DNA of 63,282 nt, taken from an uncultured Flavobacteriales bacterium (GTDB lineage: Bacteria > Bacteroidota > Bacteroidia > Flavobacteriales > Schleiferiaceae). The stretch is taken from assembly GCA_950073045.1 (NCBI GenBank), contig CATMQD010000002.1, positions 1-63,282 on the forward strand, given 5' to 3'. The stretch's first letter is position 1; the number at the start of each line of letters is the position of its first letter. The position numbers and the translations under genes are program-made. The notes under the pieces are model-generated. The model was given only the letters and a program-made list of their open reading frames with translations. It did no database searches and was not told the origin of the DNA. Positions 18,120 to 26,276 of this stretch are shown here, one piece after another.

Positions 18120-18877
18120 GCGATTTGGCCTTCAAAAACTTTAAGGGCTGGTCCTACCAACCAAATATTATGATAGCCCTTGTCGGGATGGAACTGAATG
18201 GTGAGTCCTAAGGTTCCGCCTTTGGTATGCATTTGAACCGGAGAGGGGGCCTGGTATTTATGATGAGCTACCAATGCGGCTGCCGTTACTCCTGTCCCAC
18301 AGCTGTAGGTTTCGTCTTCTACGCCACGCTCGTATGTACGCATTTGCCAATTCTGACCAGCGCCTTGCACAAAATTTACGTTTACGCCATCTTTTTTATA
18401 GGTATCGCTGTACCGGATGGCATGGGCGGCCGAAAGAATATCCAGTTGATTAGGATCATCTATAAACTGAACGTGATGAGGTGAACCAGTATCAGTAAAG
18501 AAATCGCCCATTCGTGATTCTATATTGGCCACATCGCCCATTTGTAGTTTTACGCGCTCGGCTTCCACTTGTGCTTTATGTGGACCATCGATGGCAATAA
18601 AGCTGAATTGGTCTCCCATTCCTAAATCGTGAGCAAAGCGAGCGATACATCGACCGCCGTTACCACACATGCTGCTCTCGCGACCATCGCTATTGTAATA
18701 GATCATTCGGAAGTCGTATCCCGCTTCCTCGGCCAAGATTATTAGGCCATCGGCACCAATTCCAAAACGACGGTGACAAAGTTTCTCGATTTCTTTCTGA
18801 CTGATTGTCGGAATTTCCCGGCGACCATCGATCATGATAAAGTCATTTCCGGTACCTTGGTATTTGTAAAATGTCAT
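18116..18877 (-). CDS. dapF: Diaminopimelate epimerase
   Basis: DapF interconverts LL- and meso-diaminopimelate in lysine and peptidoglycan precursor synthesis. The 253-aa protein has both catalytic cysteines in their signatures: Cys71 in SSMCGNGGRC and Cys193 in TYSCGTGVTAAAL. It also has the N-terminal YQGTGNDFIMID and the GSPHHVQFID segment. It is slightly shorter than the usual 270-280 residues. It heads a four-gene minus-strand operon that ends with mltG, pairing precursor synthesis with cell-wall glycan cleavage. Confidence 0.96.
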   Translation of the reverse strand: MTFYKYQGTGNDFIMIDGRREIPTISQKEIEKLCHRRFGIGADGLIILAEEAGYDFRMIYYNSDGRESSMCGNGGRCIARFAHDLGMGDQFSFIAIDGPHKAQVEAERVKLQMGDVANIESRMGDFFTDTGSPHHVQFIDDPNQLDILSAAHAIRYSDTYKKDGVNVNFVQGAGQNWQMRTYERGVEDETYSCGTGVTAAALVAHHKYQAPSPVQMHTKGGTLGLTIQFHPDKGYHNIWLVGPALKVFEGQIA

Positions 18878-18933
18878 ATGGTGCTTGCCCTGTTAAAAAG
18901 TCGTTAAAGGCGGTTGTAGAAAGGTACTAGGCC

Positions 18934-18964
18934 TTGACATGGAACAGTTATTGGAAAAAATTTG
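18934..18964 (+). promoter_or_regulatory. Putative Bacteroidota-type promoter of degP
   Basis: A TTG at 18934-18936 is followed after 20 bases by AAAATTTG (18957-18964), close to the TAnnTTTG -7 consensus with one mismatch in TA. It lies 25 bases before the degP ATG. The match is imperfect, so the call is tentative. Confidence 0.4.
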
Positions 18965-18989
18965 TTGCAAAGTAAAAAGATAGGATAAC

Positions 18990-20444
18990 ATGAAGAATAT
19001 AGCAAAGCTCATTTTGATTTCAGCTTTTGGCGGAATGATCACTTTGGGTTTGTACAAAGCTTTTTTTGAAAAGCAAAACAGCAAAACCTACATTGAAGCT
19101 CCCGCCCAAGTAAACCAAAGTCCCGTAAATTATAGTATCCCACCGACTGCTCCCGATAATTTTGTAGAAGCAGCCCAAAAGAGTGTCCATAGTGTGGTGC
19201 ACGTTAAAACTGCTGTTCGCGCCCGCGTTCCGGTTGTGCAATCGCCTTTGGACTTTTTCTTTGGTGTGCCGCAAGCTCCCGGTGAAGGACAATTGCAATT
19301 GGGAACCGGTTCGGGAGTAATTATTAGTGGAGATGGATATATCGTTACGAATAACCATGTAATAGATAAGGCTGAGGAAATTTTGGTTAGTCTTAATAGT
19401 GGTGAGGAGTATTCGGCAAAAGTTATCGGTACTGATCCCACAACCGATATTGCCCTCATTAAAATTGATGACGAAGTAGAAGGATTGCCTTACCTCAATT
19501 TTAGCAATAGCGATAATATTAAAGTGGGCGAATGGGTGCTAGCGGTAGGAAATCCTTTTAATCTAACTTCAACCGTAACTGCCGGTATCGTATCTGCGAA
19601 AGCACGAAACATTGGCATTATTAATGAACGCGCAGCCATTGAATCCTTTATTCAAACTGATGCAGCGGTAAACCCCGGTAATAGCGGTGGTGCCTTGGTA
19701 AATACTCGTGGTGAGTTAGTAGGAATTAATTCTGCAATTAGCACGCGCACCGGAAGCTTTGAAGGTTATTCCTTTGCCGTTCCTAGCAATTTAGCCGAGA
19801 AGGTAGTTGCCGATTTAAAAGAATATGGCACCGTACAGAGAGCCTTTTTAGGCGTAAGCATTTCAGATGTTAGTCAGCGTTTAGCCGATGAAATGAACTT
19901 AGATGTAAACTCTGGGGTTTTCGTAGGTGGTTTGAGCGAAAATGGCGCTGCGGCAGAAGCCGGTATTCAGGAAGGTGATATTATCGTAGCGGTTGATGAC
20001 CGTGAAGTGAAAAAGATGGCGCAGCTCCAAGAGATTATTGGAGGTAAACGTCCAGGAGAGAAAGTTAAAGTATCGGTATTAAGAGACCAGGACCGTGAAG
20101 ATTTTATGGTTACCCTTCGAAATGTAAATGGTACTACTAAACGCTATAAAAAGGAAGATCTTCAGTTTTTAACCCTGTTGGGTGGCAGCTTTAGAGAGGT
20201 GAATGAAAAGGAACGTCAGGCTTATCGAATTCCTTATGGCGTAAAGATTATTGATGTGAAGTCGGGCATCTTAGCAGACCAAGAGATTCCAGCTGGTTTC
20301 ATTATTACTCAGATTAATCAGAAGCCGATAAAAACGGTGCAGGATATTAATGAAATTGGAAAATCATTACCCCGCGATAAACCAGTTATCATTTTTGGTG
20401 TTTTACCTAATGGTAGAGAGAAATACTACGCTTTTGGTTTTTAG
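18990..20444 (+). CDS. Periplasmic serine protease/chaperone of the DegP/HtrA family
   Basis: A 484-aa S1C protease that degrades or refolds misfolded envelope proteins. An N-terminal signal or anchor (LILISAFGGMITLGLYKAFF) precedes the trypsin-like domain with the triad His123 (VTNNHVID), Asp153 (TTDIALIKI) and Ser232 (NPGNSGGALV). Two PDZ domains follow: the first around GVFVGGLSENGAAAEAGIQEGDII, the second, less canonical, around GVKIIDVKSGILADQEIPAGFII. The length fits the two-PDZ DegP/DegQ class. It is transcribed alone, with its own terminator 26 bases after the stop. Confidence 0.94.
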   Translation: MKNIAKLILISAFGGMITLGLYKAFFEKQNSKTYIEAPAQVNQSPVNYSIPPTAPDNFVEAAQKSVHSVVHVKTAVRARVPVVQSPLDFFFGVPQAPGEGQLQLGTGSGVIISGDGYIVTNNHVIDKAEEILVSLNSGEEYSAKVIGTDPTTDIALIKIDDEVEGLPYLNFSNSDNIKVGEWVLAVGNPFNLTSTVTAGIVSAKARNIGIINERAAIESFIQTDAAVNPGNSGGALVNTRGELVGINSAISTRTGSFEGYSFAVPSNLAEKVVADLKEYGTVQRAFLGVSISDVSQRLADEMNLDVNSGVFVGGLSENGAAAEAGIQEGDIIVAVDDREVKKMAQLQEIIGGKRPGEKVKVSVLRDQDREDFMVTLRNVNGTTKRYKKEDLQFLTLLGGSFREVNEKERQAYRIPYGVKIIDVKSGILADQEIPAGFIITQINQKPIKTVQDINEIGKSLPRDKPVIIFGVLPNGREKYYAFGF

Positions 20445-20470
20445 ACTGCGTGATTTGAATTAAGGAAGAA

Positions 20471-20497
20471 GGGTCCCGATTTTTCGGGACCCTTTTT
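20471..20497 (+). terminator. Intrinsic terminator of degP
   Basis: GGGTCCCG (20471-20478) pairs perfectly with CGGGACCC (20485-20492) over a six-base loop and is followed by TTTTT. It sits 26 bases after the degP stop. Confidence 0.95.
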
Positions 20498-20527
20498 ATT
20501 TTATGAGCTTAGAACTAAGACTTCGTA

Positions 20528-20636
20528 ATCTAGCGTCTAGCGTCTTCTCTAAAATGAAACCTGATGAAACTAAGAGTTGATACTTTCTAGGAACATTATG
20601 GAGAACTACTAAGTACTCAATACTAGCTACTAAATA
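20528..20636. repeat. Intergenic repeat with TCTAGCGTCTAGCG and TACTAAATACTA-type motifs, copy 1
   Basis: The convergent gap between degP and valS holds TCTAGCGTCTAGCG followed about 90 bases later by AATACTAGCTACTAAATAC. Both motifs recur in the same order in the gap between the bestrophin gene and rlmH (30749-30833). No protein or RNA is evident. Confidence 0.6.
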
Positions 20637-20640
20637 CTAA

Positions 20641-23268
20641 TTACAATTTCGCCAAACTCTCCTCCAAAGCCTTAATCTTAGTCTCGGCATCTTCTTGTTT
20701 GGCTTTTTCCTTGGCAACCACCGCCTCAGGGGCATTATTCACAAAACGCTCATTGGATAGTTTTTTCTCTACCGCTTTTAAGAAGCCTTTTTGATAATCC
20801 AATTCCTTTTCTATGCGTTCTTTTTCTGCTTCAAGGTCTACCTGATCATCAGCAGGAATAAAGAATTCATATTTACCAGCTAGGAAGCTAAAGCCAATTC
20901 CACTATCCTCGGATTTACTTTCCATACTTCCGATGTTGGCCAGTTTAGCAGCAAGATCGCGCAGCTCAGGAGTTAGTGCCTCATCTGCCGGAAGGTGTAA
21001 GTCTAAGCTTTCCTTAGCGGGGATATTTTTGGAGGCGCGAACATTTCTTACACCGTTAACTACTGCTATCATTTGATCGAAGCTGGCTAAATAAGCGTGA
21101 TCGGGATTTTGCATTTTGGGCCATTCCATTAAGGAAACGCTTTCTCCTTCTTTACGCTCGCCTAGATTATGCCAAATTTCTTCGGTAATAAAGGGCATGA
21201 AAGGGTGTAAAACCGAACAAATCTCTTCAAAGAAGCGGATGCTTTGTTCGTAAACTGCTTTGGAAATAGGCTCGCCATAAGCAGGTTTAATAGACTCTAA
21301 ATACCAATTGCAGAAATCGTCCCAAACCCATTTGTAGCTTATCATTAAAGCTTCGGAAATTCGGTAAGATTCGAAGCTGGCTTCTAATTTCTCAAGAGTT
21401 TCTAATTTCTTTTCGGCGAACCAACGCATGGCAGCGATATCGGATTCGCTTGGTGATTTATCGCTTACTTCCCAATTGAGAACTAGGCGTTGGGCATTCC
21501 AAATTTTATTGGCGAAATTCCGACCTTGCTCGCAGAGCTCTTCATCAAAAGGAAGGTCGTTACCCGCAGGTGAAGTAAGCAACATTCCTACCCGAACACC
21601 ATCGGTGCTGTATTTTTCCATCAGCTTAATGGGGTCGGGGGAGTTACCTAATTGCTTAGACATTTTTCGACCTTGCTTATCGCGAACAATTCCCGTTAGG
21701 TAAACATTGCTAAAGGGTTTGGTGTCCCTCATTTCGTAGCCGATGATAATCATCCGGGCCACCCAAAAGAATAAAATTTCGGGGGCGGTAATCAAATCAC
21801 GAGTAGGGTAGTAATAGTTGATTTCTTCATTTTCGGGCTCCAATACACCATTAAATACCGAAAGTGGCCAAAGCCAAGAAGAAAACCAAGTATCTAAAAC
21901 ATCTGGCTCCTGTTGTAGGTCTTCGGCCATTAAATCTGCACCATATTGAGTACGCGCTTTCTCTAAAGCTTCGGCCTCATTCATGGCTACCACAATTTTT
22001 TGGCGATCACCTTTAATATACCAGGCTGGAATTTGATGTCCCCACCAAAGCTGACGAGAAATATTCCAGTCGATAACGTTCTCCATCCAATGACGGTAGG
22101 TGTTCTTGAACTTTTCGGGAATAAGTTGAATCTCGGCATCATCGGCCATTACCGCTTCTATGGCTGGTTGAGCAAGTTCCTTCATTTTAAGGAACCACTG
22201 ATCAGAAAGGCGAGGTTCTATAACCGCTCCAGTACGCTCACTGGTACCTACTTTATTCTGGTAGTCTTCAGCCTTAATCAAAAAGCCTTTTTCCTCTAAT
22301 TCTTTAGCGATGGCCTTGCGCACTACAAATCTGTCCTGACCCTCATAATGCAGGCCATGCGCATTTAATTTACCTTCTTCATCGAGCACGTCGATTATCT
22401 CCAAATCGTGCTTTTTACCAATATTATAGTCGTTGATGTCATGCGCCGGAGTGATTTTTAAACAACCAGTTCCAAATTCAACATCTACATATTCGTCGGC
22501 AATAATTGGAATCTCACGATTGGCGATGGGCACGATTACCTTTTTACCAATGAGGTGGGTATAGCGCTCATCTTCCGGATTTACGCAAATCGCTACGTCG
22601 CCCAAAATAGTTTCAGGACGAGTAGTAGCCACCTGAATACTTCCCGAGCCATCGGCCATAGGGTAAGACAAGTGATAAAGTTTTCCGTTTACCTCCTTAT
22701 GGATTACCTCTTCATCTGAAAGGGTGGTTTTGGCTTGGGGATCCCAATTTACCATGCGATAACCGCGGTAAATAAGTCCTTTCTCAAAAAGGTGTACAAA
22801 TATTTTCAGCACCGACTCCGAACGAGTTTCATCCATTGTAAAGGCTTCTCGGTCCCAATCGAATGAACAACCAAGCTTCTTTAATTGCTGCTGAATAATG
22901 CCACCATGTTTATGGGTCCACTCCCAAGCATGCTTTAAAAACTCTTCACGACCAATTTCAAATTTATCGATTCCTTCTTCCTTTAGCTTATTAACTACCT
23001 TCGCTTCGGTAGCAATTGAAGCGTGATCGGTGCCAGGAACCCAACAAGCATTATAGCCTAACATTCGAGCGCGACGGATTAATACATCCTGCAGCGTATT
23101 GTTGAGCATATGGCCCATATGCAAGACACCCGTTACGTTTGGTGGTGGGATAACAATAGTATAAGACTCCCGCTCGTCAGGAACCGATTTGAAGAACTTG
23201 TGATCCATCCAATAAGAATACCACTTGTCTTCTGCACTAAGATGCTCGAACTTGGCCGAAACGCTCAT
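20641..23268 (-). CDS. valS: Valyl-tRNA synthetase
   Basis: ValS charges tRNA-Val, and edits misacylated threonine, in the cytoplasm. The 875-aa class Ia enzyme has the HIGH signature as PPPNVTGVLHMGHMLNN (about residues 41-57), the editing-domain region TTRPETILGDVAICVNPED, the KMSKS loop as GRKMSKQLGNSPDP, and the C-terminal coiled coil typical of ValS (EKERIEKELDYQKGFLKAVEKKL). The length is normal. It is divergent from the DUF1573 gene, and both have TAnnTTTG promoters in the shared gap. Confidence 0.97.
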   Translation of the reverse strand: MSVSAKFEHLSAEDKWYSYWMDHKFFKSVPDERESYTIVIPPPNVTGVLHMGHMLNNTLQDVLIRRARMLGYNACWVPGTDHASIATEAKVVNKLKEEGIDKFEIGREEFLKHAWEWTHKHGGIIQQQLKKLGCSFDWDREAFTMDETRSESVLKIFVHLFEKGLIYRGYRMVNWDPQAKTTLSDEEVIHKEVNGKLYHLSYPMADGSGSIQVATTRPETILGDVAICVNPEDERYTHLIGKKVIVPIANREIPIIADEYVDVEFGTGCLKITPAHDINDYNIGKKHDLEIIDVLDEEGKLNAHGLHYEGQDRFVVRKAIAKELEEKGFLIKAEDYQNKVGTSERTGAVIEPRLSDQWFLKMKELAQPAIEAVMADDAEIQLIPEKFKNTYRHWMENVIDWNISRQLWWGHQIPAWYIKGDRQKIVVAMNEAEALEKARTQYGADLMAEDLQQEPDVLDTWFSSWLWPLSVFNGVLEPENEEINYYYPTRDLITAPEILFFWVARMIIIGYEMRDTKPFSNVYLTGIVRDKQGRKMSKQLGNSPDPIKLMEKYSTDGVRVGMLLTSPAGNDLPFDEELCEQGRNFANKIWNAQRLVLNWEVSDKSPSESDIAAMRWFAEKKLETLEKLEASFESYRISEALMISYKWVWDDFCNWYLESIKPAYGEPISKAVYEQSIRFFEEICSVLHPFMPFITEEIWHNLGERKEGESVSLMEWPKMQNPDHAYLASFDQMIAVVNGVRNVRASKNIPAKESLDLHLPADEALTPELRDLAAKLANIGSMESKSEDSGIGFSFLAGKYEFFIPADDQVDLEAEKERIEKELDYQKGFLKAVEKKLSNERFVNNAPEAVVAKEKAKQEDAETKIKALEESLAKL

Positions 23269-23294
23269 GAAATATCGTTTTTTAAAACAGCCGT

Positions 23295-23323
23295 CAAAGT
23301 TAATATTTAGCTCACAGGAGCAA
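23295..23323 (-). promoter_or_regulatory. Bacteroidota-type promoter of valS
   Basis: Read on the minus strand, TTG is followed after 18 bases by TAACTTTG, an exact match to the TAnnTTTG -7 element. It lies 26 bases before the valS start codon, and faces away from the DUF1573 promoter in the same gap. Confidence 0.7.
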
Positions 23324-23361
23324 GCTTTAACTTTGGTATAATTTTCGCGTACTAATCGGTA

Positions 23362-23392
23362 TTGAGTAAAGCATATTTATTCCCTAAATTTG
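23362..23392 (+). promoter_or_regulatory. Bacteroidota-type promoter of the DUF1573 gene
   Basis: TTG (23362-23364), 20 bases, then TAAATTTG (23385-23392): an exact TAnnTTTG -7 element with normal spacing, 23 bases before the preferred ATG at 23416. It argues against the upstream start in the ORF track, which would lie inside the promoter. Confidence 0.7.
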
Positions 23393-23415
23393 AATGTCTA
23401 ATTAAAGAACGAACA

Positions 23416-23859
23416 ATGAGACGACTGATCACCACTTTAGCGGTGGCCTTTTTTGGCTTCACCGCCATGGCTCAACAAAAAGCTGACAACCCTAACGCAC
23501 CAACTATCGACTTCGAAACCGAAGTGGTAGATTATGGTACTGTTGAAAAAGGAGCTGACGGAACCCGTGAGTTTCGATTCACCAATAATGGTAAAGAACC
23601 ATTAATCATTACCAATGCCAAAGGATCTTGCGGCTGTACCGTGCCAAGCTGGCCACGTGAGCCAATCGCTCCAGGTGAATCTGGTGTAATTAAGGTGAAG
23701 TATGATACCCAACGTGTTGGAAACATTAATAAGTCGGTAACTGTAAATACCAATGCAAGCACTCCCGTGAAAGTATTGCGTATTAAAGGTAAAGTAGTTA
23801 AGCCTGAGCAGGTTAAAACTACACCTGAAAAAGAACGTACTTCTCTTATGGCGAAGTAA
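23416..23859 (+). CDS. DUF1573 domain secreted protein
   Basis: A 147-aa exported protein with signal peptide MRRLITTLAVAFFGFTAMAQ and one DUF1573 domain, an immunoglobulin-like beta sandwich of the MSP/ASPM/hydin type. Diagnostic segments are DYGTVEKGADGTREFRFTNNGKEPL, the GSCGCTVPSWPREPI motif, and SGVIKVKYDTQRVGNINKSV. DUF1573 proteins are numerous in Bacteroidota; no activity is defined. I chose ATG 23416 over the track's 23362 because the latter overlaps the promoter and hides the signal peptide. Confidence 0.9.
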   Translation: MRRLITTLAVAFFGFTAMAQQKADNPNAPTIDFETEVVDYGTVEKGADGTREFRFTNNGKEPLIITNAKGSCGCTVPSWPREPIAPGESGVIKVKYDTQRVGNINKSVTVNTNASTPVKVLRIKGKVVKPEQVKTTPEKERTSLMAK

Positions 23860-23881
23860 TTTTACCGAATAGCATTTAAAA

Positions 23882-23920
23882 AATCCCGGTTCCTTGGTTT
23901 TAGGATACCGGGATTTTTTT
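23882..23920 (+). terminator. Intrinsic terminator of the DUF1573 gene
   Basis: AATCCCGGT (23882-23890) pairs with ACCGGGATT (23907-23915) and is followed by a T-run, 22 bases after the stop. Confidence 0.92.
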
Positions 23921-23951
23921 TGCGTTATTATAACGCAGCGATTAAATTATT

Positions 23952-23998
23952 TTATGTTTTATTTAAATTTTTATAAGTTTGACGAAAATAAAACATAA
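23952..23998. promoter_or_regulatory. 13-bp inverted repeat flanking the -7 element of the DUF2975-xre promoter
   Basis: TTATGTTTTATTT (23952-23964) and its exact reverse complement AAATAAAACATAA (23986-23998) flank TAAGTTTG (23974-23981), a perfect TAnnTTTG -7 box. The right arm ends on the A of the start codon. The location and symmetry suggest an operator, plausibly bound by the Xre-type regulator encoded in the same operon. Confidence 0.65.
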
Positions 23999-24531
23999 TG
24001 AATCGACAAACTGTACTGAAAATTACTGTGATCCTGCTGCGTTTTCTGCAGCTTCTCTGTTTAATGGGTTTAGGTCTTTTGATTTACGACGTTATCGCTT
24101 TTAGCATTGACCCCAGCCATAATTTTGTGCGTTGGGAATGGTATATGAATGAAACCTTGACTATAGCTCAAGGCGATGAAGAGTATCCGCTTCAAAGCAA
24201 GCTTTCCTATTATTTTAATTGGCTGCAAATTACTCTTCAGCTATGGCTGATGCTGCTGATTTGGCAAAATCTAATTCGGGTAGTGGGCTCGGTAGCGAGC
24301 TTTAAAACATTTATTAAAGACAATGCCGCGAGTTTTTTTAAGATCCGCAACTTGGTGTTTTTCCTCTGGATCTTAGATACCTTTCACCTTTTTCAGGAAC
24401 TGGGAGCAGCAATACAAATGACTTGGGGTTTTAATTTGGAGATTCTCCTTTTCGCTTTAGCGGCCCATGTTTTAGCCTTGATCTTTAAAGAGGGCAAGCG
24501 ATTAGCCGATGAACAAAATTTGATTGTATGA
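23998..24531 (+). CDS. DUF2975 family membrane protein
   Basis: A 177-aa integral membrane protein with about four hydrophobic spans: residues about 7-31, 76-98, 117-135 and 148-162. It has a soluble loop between spans 1 and 2. The layout and the tight coupling to a short Xre-type regulator match the DUF2975 / YozG-like pairs found widely in Bacteroidota and Firmicutes. The transport or sensing role is unknown. The stop overlaps the regulator's ATG as ATGA, so stoichiometric expression is likely, and the promoter carries an inverted repeat. Confidence 0.8.
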   Translation: MNRQTVLKITVILLRFLQLLCLMGLGLLIYDVIAFSIDPSHNFVRWEWYMNETLTIAQGDEEYPLQSKLSYYFNWLQITLQLWLMLLIWQNLIRVVGSVASFKTFIKDNAASFFKIRNLVFFLWILDTFHLFQELGAAIQMTWGFNLEILLFALAAHVLALIFKEGKRLADEQNLIV

Positions 24532-24734
24532 TAAGGGTAGAATTGGATGTAATGCTGGCCCGGCGTAAGATGAAGCTGAAGGACTTGGCGGCAGAAATAG
24601 GAATTTCCGTAACTAATCTATCGCTTTTAAAAACCGGCAAAGCTAAAGGGGTGCGATTTGAAACCTTGGCCGCTATTTGTAAATGCCTCGACTGTCAGCC
24701 TGGCGATTTACTGGTTTTTCAAAGCGAAGACTAA
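24528..24734 (+). CDS. Short Xre-family helix-turn-helix regulator (YozG-like)
   Basis: A 68-aa DNA-binding protein consisting almost only of a Cro/C1-type HTH: VMLARRKMKLKDLAAEIGISVTNLSLLKTGKAKGVRFETLAAICKCLDCQPGDLL. This is the YozG-like form that accompanies DUF2975 membrane proteins. It has no dimerisation or ligand domain, so the membrane partner may modulate it. It starts within the DUF2975 stop (ATGA). It likely acts on the inverted repeat at the operon promoter, which is an inference. Its stop overlaps by four bases the end of the convergent deaminase gene. Confidence 0.88.
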   Translation: MIRVELDVMLARRKMKLKDLAAEIGISVTNLSLLKTGKAKGVRFETLAAICKCLDCQPGDLLVFQSED

Positions 24735-25243
24735 TCCCTGGAGCGGAGGCGCTGCTTTAATTCATTGCGCGAGTTTTTGCCGAACATCCAAAGACCACTG
24801 CGTTGGAAAACGGCTTTTGCTTCCGCTTCCATTAAACCACCGATAACATCGGGTACCTCGCCAAAAAAGGGAGGAAAGTGCTGTAGCTCATCATCTTCCA
24901 TAATATTCCACTTGCTATGTCCACCCATAAATGGAGAAGGTAAGGCATATACCACTCTGCTAATTTTGTACTCTCTAGTCATAAAAGCACACATGGGGCA
25001 AGGCTCGCAATTGGAGTATAAGGTGGCGCCTTTTAAATTGGAATGTCCTACTTTTTCATGCGCTCGATGCAAGGCAATTACCTCTGCATGATCAGATACT
25101 TTTTGGGCGGCATTATTGGATGATTCGGAAATAATCTCGCCATCCATAACCACTAAAGAACCAAAAGGGGCGTCACCCTTATCCATACTCTCGGCCGAAA
25201 GCTCGATACAACGTGCAATGTATTTGGAATCTAAGTCTGACAT
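24731..25243 (-). CDS. Cytidine/deoxycytidylate deaminase-family nucleoside deaminase
   Basis: A 170-aa zinc deaminase of the guanine/tRNA-adenosine deaminase group. Zinc and proton-shuttle residues are in HAEVIALH and EPCPMCAFM. The GDAPFGSLVVMDGE strand is typical of guanine deaminase-like members and of TadA. A C-terminal segment (GGHSKWNIMEDDELQHFPPFFGEVP) with extra residues points to a small-molecule (guanine or related base) deaminase rather than TadA, but this is not certain. It is convergent with the xre gene with a four-base overlap. Confidence 0.85.
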   Translation of the reverse strand: MSDLDSKYIARCIELSAESMDKGDAPFGSLVVMDGEIISESSNNAAQKVSDHAEVIALHRAHEKVGHSNLKGATLYSNCEPCPMCAFMTREYKISRVVYALPSPFMGGHSKWNIMEDDELQHFPPFFGEVPDVIGGLMEAEAKAVFQRSGLWMFGKNSRNELKQRLRSRD

Positions 25244-25318
25244 GGGAGCGAAAGTATAGAATTATACGGCATCAGCGAAAGCGGCAAAAAGGGATAAAAC
25301 AAACACAATAAAAAGATT

Positions 25319-25326
25319 TACTTTCG
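25319..25326 (+). promoter_or_regulatory. Possible -7 element upstream of the SRPBCC gene
   Basis: TACTTTCG, one mismatch from TAnnTTTG, 18 bases before the ATG at 25345. No clear -33 TTG is visible at the right distance. Confidence 0.3.
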
Positions 25327-25344
25327 AGGCAAACAAACAGCACC

Positions 25345-25791
25345 ATGCGATACTCATCCGAAATTACCATTGATCTGCCCCGTGAAAAAATCATTGAACT
25401 GTTTGATAATGAGGAGAACATGTTTAATTGGATGAAAGGCCTAAAAGAAGTGAAGCACTTAGAAGGGGAGCCTGGACAAGAGGGTGCTCGCTCGGAAATG
25501 CATTTCGAAATGGGTAAGCGTAAAATAAGCATGGTGGAAACTATTTTAAACCGGAATTTCCCTGAGCAATTTAAAACCTCCTATTCTACAAAAGGGGTTT
25601 ATAATGAGGTGGATAATCGTTTTGAGAAAATCGATGAAAATCATACACGCTACATCACCGAGCATTATTTCCGCTTTGATGGCTGGGGCATGAAAGTGAT
25701 GGCCTTCTTGATGCCAAGCGCCTTTAAAAAACAGAGCATGCAATATTTAAAGGACTTTAAAGCTTTCGCTGAAGGAGAAATTCAGGAATGA
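25345..25791 (+). CDS. SRPBCC family protein
   Basis: A 148-aa START/Bet v1-like (SRPBCC) protein with a hydrophobic ligand cavity. It begins with the characteristic SSEITIDLPREKIIELFDNEENMFNWMKGLKEVKHLEG. It ends with the long C-terminal helix MQYLKDFKAFAEGE, and the middle contains strand residues such as RYITEHYFRFDGWG. No catalytic residues are evident; the ligand is probably lipid-like. It is first in a run of four plus-strand genes. Its stop overlaps the GNAT start by ATGA. Confidence 0.85.
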   Translation: MRYSSEITIDLPREKIIELFDNEENMFNWMKGLKEVKHLEGEPGQEGARSEMHFEMGKRKISMVETILNRNFPEQFKTSYSTKGVYNEVDNRFEKIDENHTRYITEHYFRFDGWGMKVMAFLMPSAFKKQSMQYLKDFKAFAEGEIQE

Positions 25792-26276
25792 TTGAAACTG
25801 AACGTTTGTTTTTACGTCCCTTGGTTAAGGAAGATTTCCCTAGCCTTTTAAAGATGTACAAAGAGCCGGATTCCAATAAATTCATTCGACCGCTAAGAGG
25901 GAAAACCGAGGCAGAGTATGCAAGCTTTTTAAATTTAAAGCTATCCAATAACAGCCAGGCCAATGGCTACTTTCTAACGGTGCTTAATGAAAATCAGGAA
26001 GTACTGGGAACTGCTAACTTCAATTTCTTCGAAGCTTTGCAACTAGAACATATTGGAGTTCACTTGATGCGCAATGCATGGGGCTGCGGGTATGGAACGG
26101 AGATCATAAAGGCTCTAGTGAAATTTGCGGAATCTAAAGGTCGAACGGAAATCCATGCCTTAGTTGAAAAGGGCAATCATCCATCTGTAAAGATGCTGGA
26201 AAAGTCGGGCTTGAGTTTTTCTGAAAACCTGATCCTCTCTGGGGATCAATTAATGCTTTGCAAGCTGATATTTTAA
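25788..26276 (+). CDS. GNAT family N-acetyltransferase
   Basis: A 162-aa acetyltransferase of the RimJ/RimL-like group. It opens IETERLFLRPLVKEDFPSLLKMY, has an acetyl-CoA loop HLMRNAWGCGYGTEIIKALVKFA, and ends with EIHALVEKGNHPSVKMLEKSGLSF. The substrate is not predictable. ATGA overlaps with the SRPBCC gene upstream, and the SanA-like gene begins on the next base after its stop. Confidence 0.88.
   Translation: MIETERLFLRPLVKEDFPSLLKMYKEPDSNKFIRPLRGKTEAEYASFLNLKLSNNSQANGYFLTVLNENQEVLGTANFNFFEALQLEHIGVHLMRNAWGCGYGTEIIKALVKFAESKGRTEIHALVEKGNHPSVKMLEKSGLSFSENLILSGDQLMLCKLIF

Noticed and set aside
24731-25243. TadA tRNA adenosine deaminase
   Set aside because: Has HAE and PCxxC motifs, but the long C-terminal part (GGHSKWNIMEDD onward) is unlike TadA; better described as a nucleobase deaminase.
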